DNA from: Serinus canaria
Taxonomy: Eukaryota > Chordata > Aves > Passeriformes > Fringillidae
Length of the DNA stretch: 64,000 bases
Assembly: GCF_022539315.1 (NCBI RefSeq)
Contig: NC_066333.1
Span: 3,906,001 to 3,970,000, forward strand
Direction of reading: 5' to 3'
The position numbers were made by a program, and so were the translations under genes. Numbering within the stretch: position 1 is the first letter of the stretch; each line of letters opens with the position of its first letter. A model generated the notes under the pieces. The model made no database searches. It saw nothing but the letters and a program-made list of their open reading frames with translations, and was not told the DNA's origin. This document shows, one piece after another, positions 63,516-64,000 of this stretch.

Positions 63516-64000
63516 TATTTTTTTTCTTTCTTAGCTCTATAAATATATGAGCAAGAAATAGTATTTTAAGGGATTTAAAAGTACTTTTTGAGGCCTTCAG
63601 TACAAAAATCACAAGAAAGCTGGGCTGGATCACTTATACTCCCCAAGGCAGACCCAGATCAGAAATTTCTGTTAAACTCTCAAGAAACCTGGTCTTCACC
63701 TCATATCCAGAATGAAAACATGATTTCTTTTGGTTCCAGATTTTATTGAGAACTCTTTAAATATCTCAACTTCATAAAAGCTCGAGCTGTAGCAGAAATA
63801 TCTGATGAGTGTATGGCTTTCTTGGCACACTGAAGTGCTTGAAAATTTCTCTCCAGTTCCCTGTTTCTCACAGGCATTGTTACACTTGCAATTTATCTCG
63901 GGGTGAATAAAACACATTCTGCTTCATGACATTTTTTGCTGGATTTTTTTTATTTTTTTGAGTCATATAACAGCAGGTCTCAAATAGAATCCATGGGAAT
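63516..64000. other. AT-rich single-copy DNA to the window edge
   Basis: Low-complexity T runs lie at 63516-63530 and 63935-63960. No exon is recognised. Confidence 0.4.

Noticed and set aside
1..64000. CRISPR arrays, bacterial operons, phage or plasmid features
   Set aside because: No regularly spaced direct repeats with unique spacers, no ribosome-binding-site-led gene clusters; the CR1 and LTR content shows vertebrate nuclear DNA.

Overview
The window looks like nuclear DNA from a songbird (passerine). The evidence is a scatter of truncated CR1 LINE fragments in both orientations and several LTRs that I recognise as songbird endogenous-retrovirus LTR types. The background is moderately AT-rich and CpG-poor, as expected of vertebrate non-coding DNA. 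I found no convincing protein-coding gene, no rRNA or tRNA, and no bacterial or viral gene cluster. The longest open frames (up to 272 codons) are low-complexity or lie over repeats. The window is best read as intergenic or deep intronic sequence, a gene desert by content.

Layout, left half. A 3'-end CR1 copy lies at 128-452. Two related minus-strand LTRs follow at 1867-2483 and 5767-6382. The second is a clean solo LTR with a 5-bp target duplication. Between them is an expanded AT-rich pentanucleotide array (2484-2940) that carries a 47-bp block twice, each with an AATAAA hexamer, and further right a short CR1 end and a 40-bp tandem duplication. At about 9.9-10.55 kb there is a CpG-dense, repeat-free segment containing one splice-site-bounded exon candidate. 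A 29-bp minisatellite of nearly ten units occupies 11105-11388. From 12.4 to 25.6 kb the DNA is mostly single copy, with a few AT-rich or CpG-retaining blocks that could be conserved regulatory elements, a 9-bp-arm hairpin and two CR1 pieces.

Layout, right half. A minus-strand LTR lies at about 25.7-26.0 kb. A long featureless stretch follows to 32.8 kb, then two CR1 fragments. At 34.2-34.6 kb there is a homeodomain-site-rich block with three TAATCC motifs within 35 bp. A complete-looking LTR at 42085-42691 (minus strand) has a TATA box and a poly(A) signal. A further LTR lies at about 54.5-54.9 kb, an ATCC tetranucleotide array of about 308 bp at 56452-56759 next to a CR1 copy, and CR1 copies at 58.4 and 63.4 kb.

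No set of genes works together here. The content is old and younger retroelements, tandem repeats, and stretches of possible cis-regulatory DNA. All repeat-family calls rest on remembered consensus features. The regulatory calls are inference from composition and motifs and need cross-species alignment.
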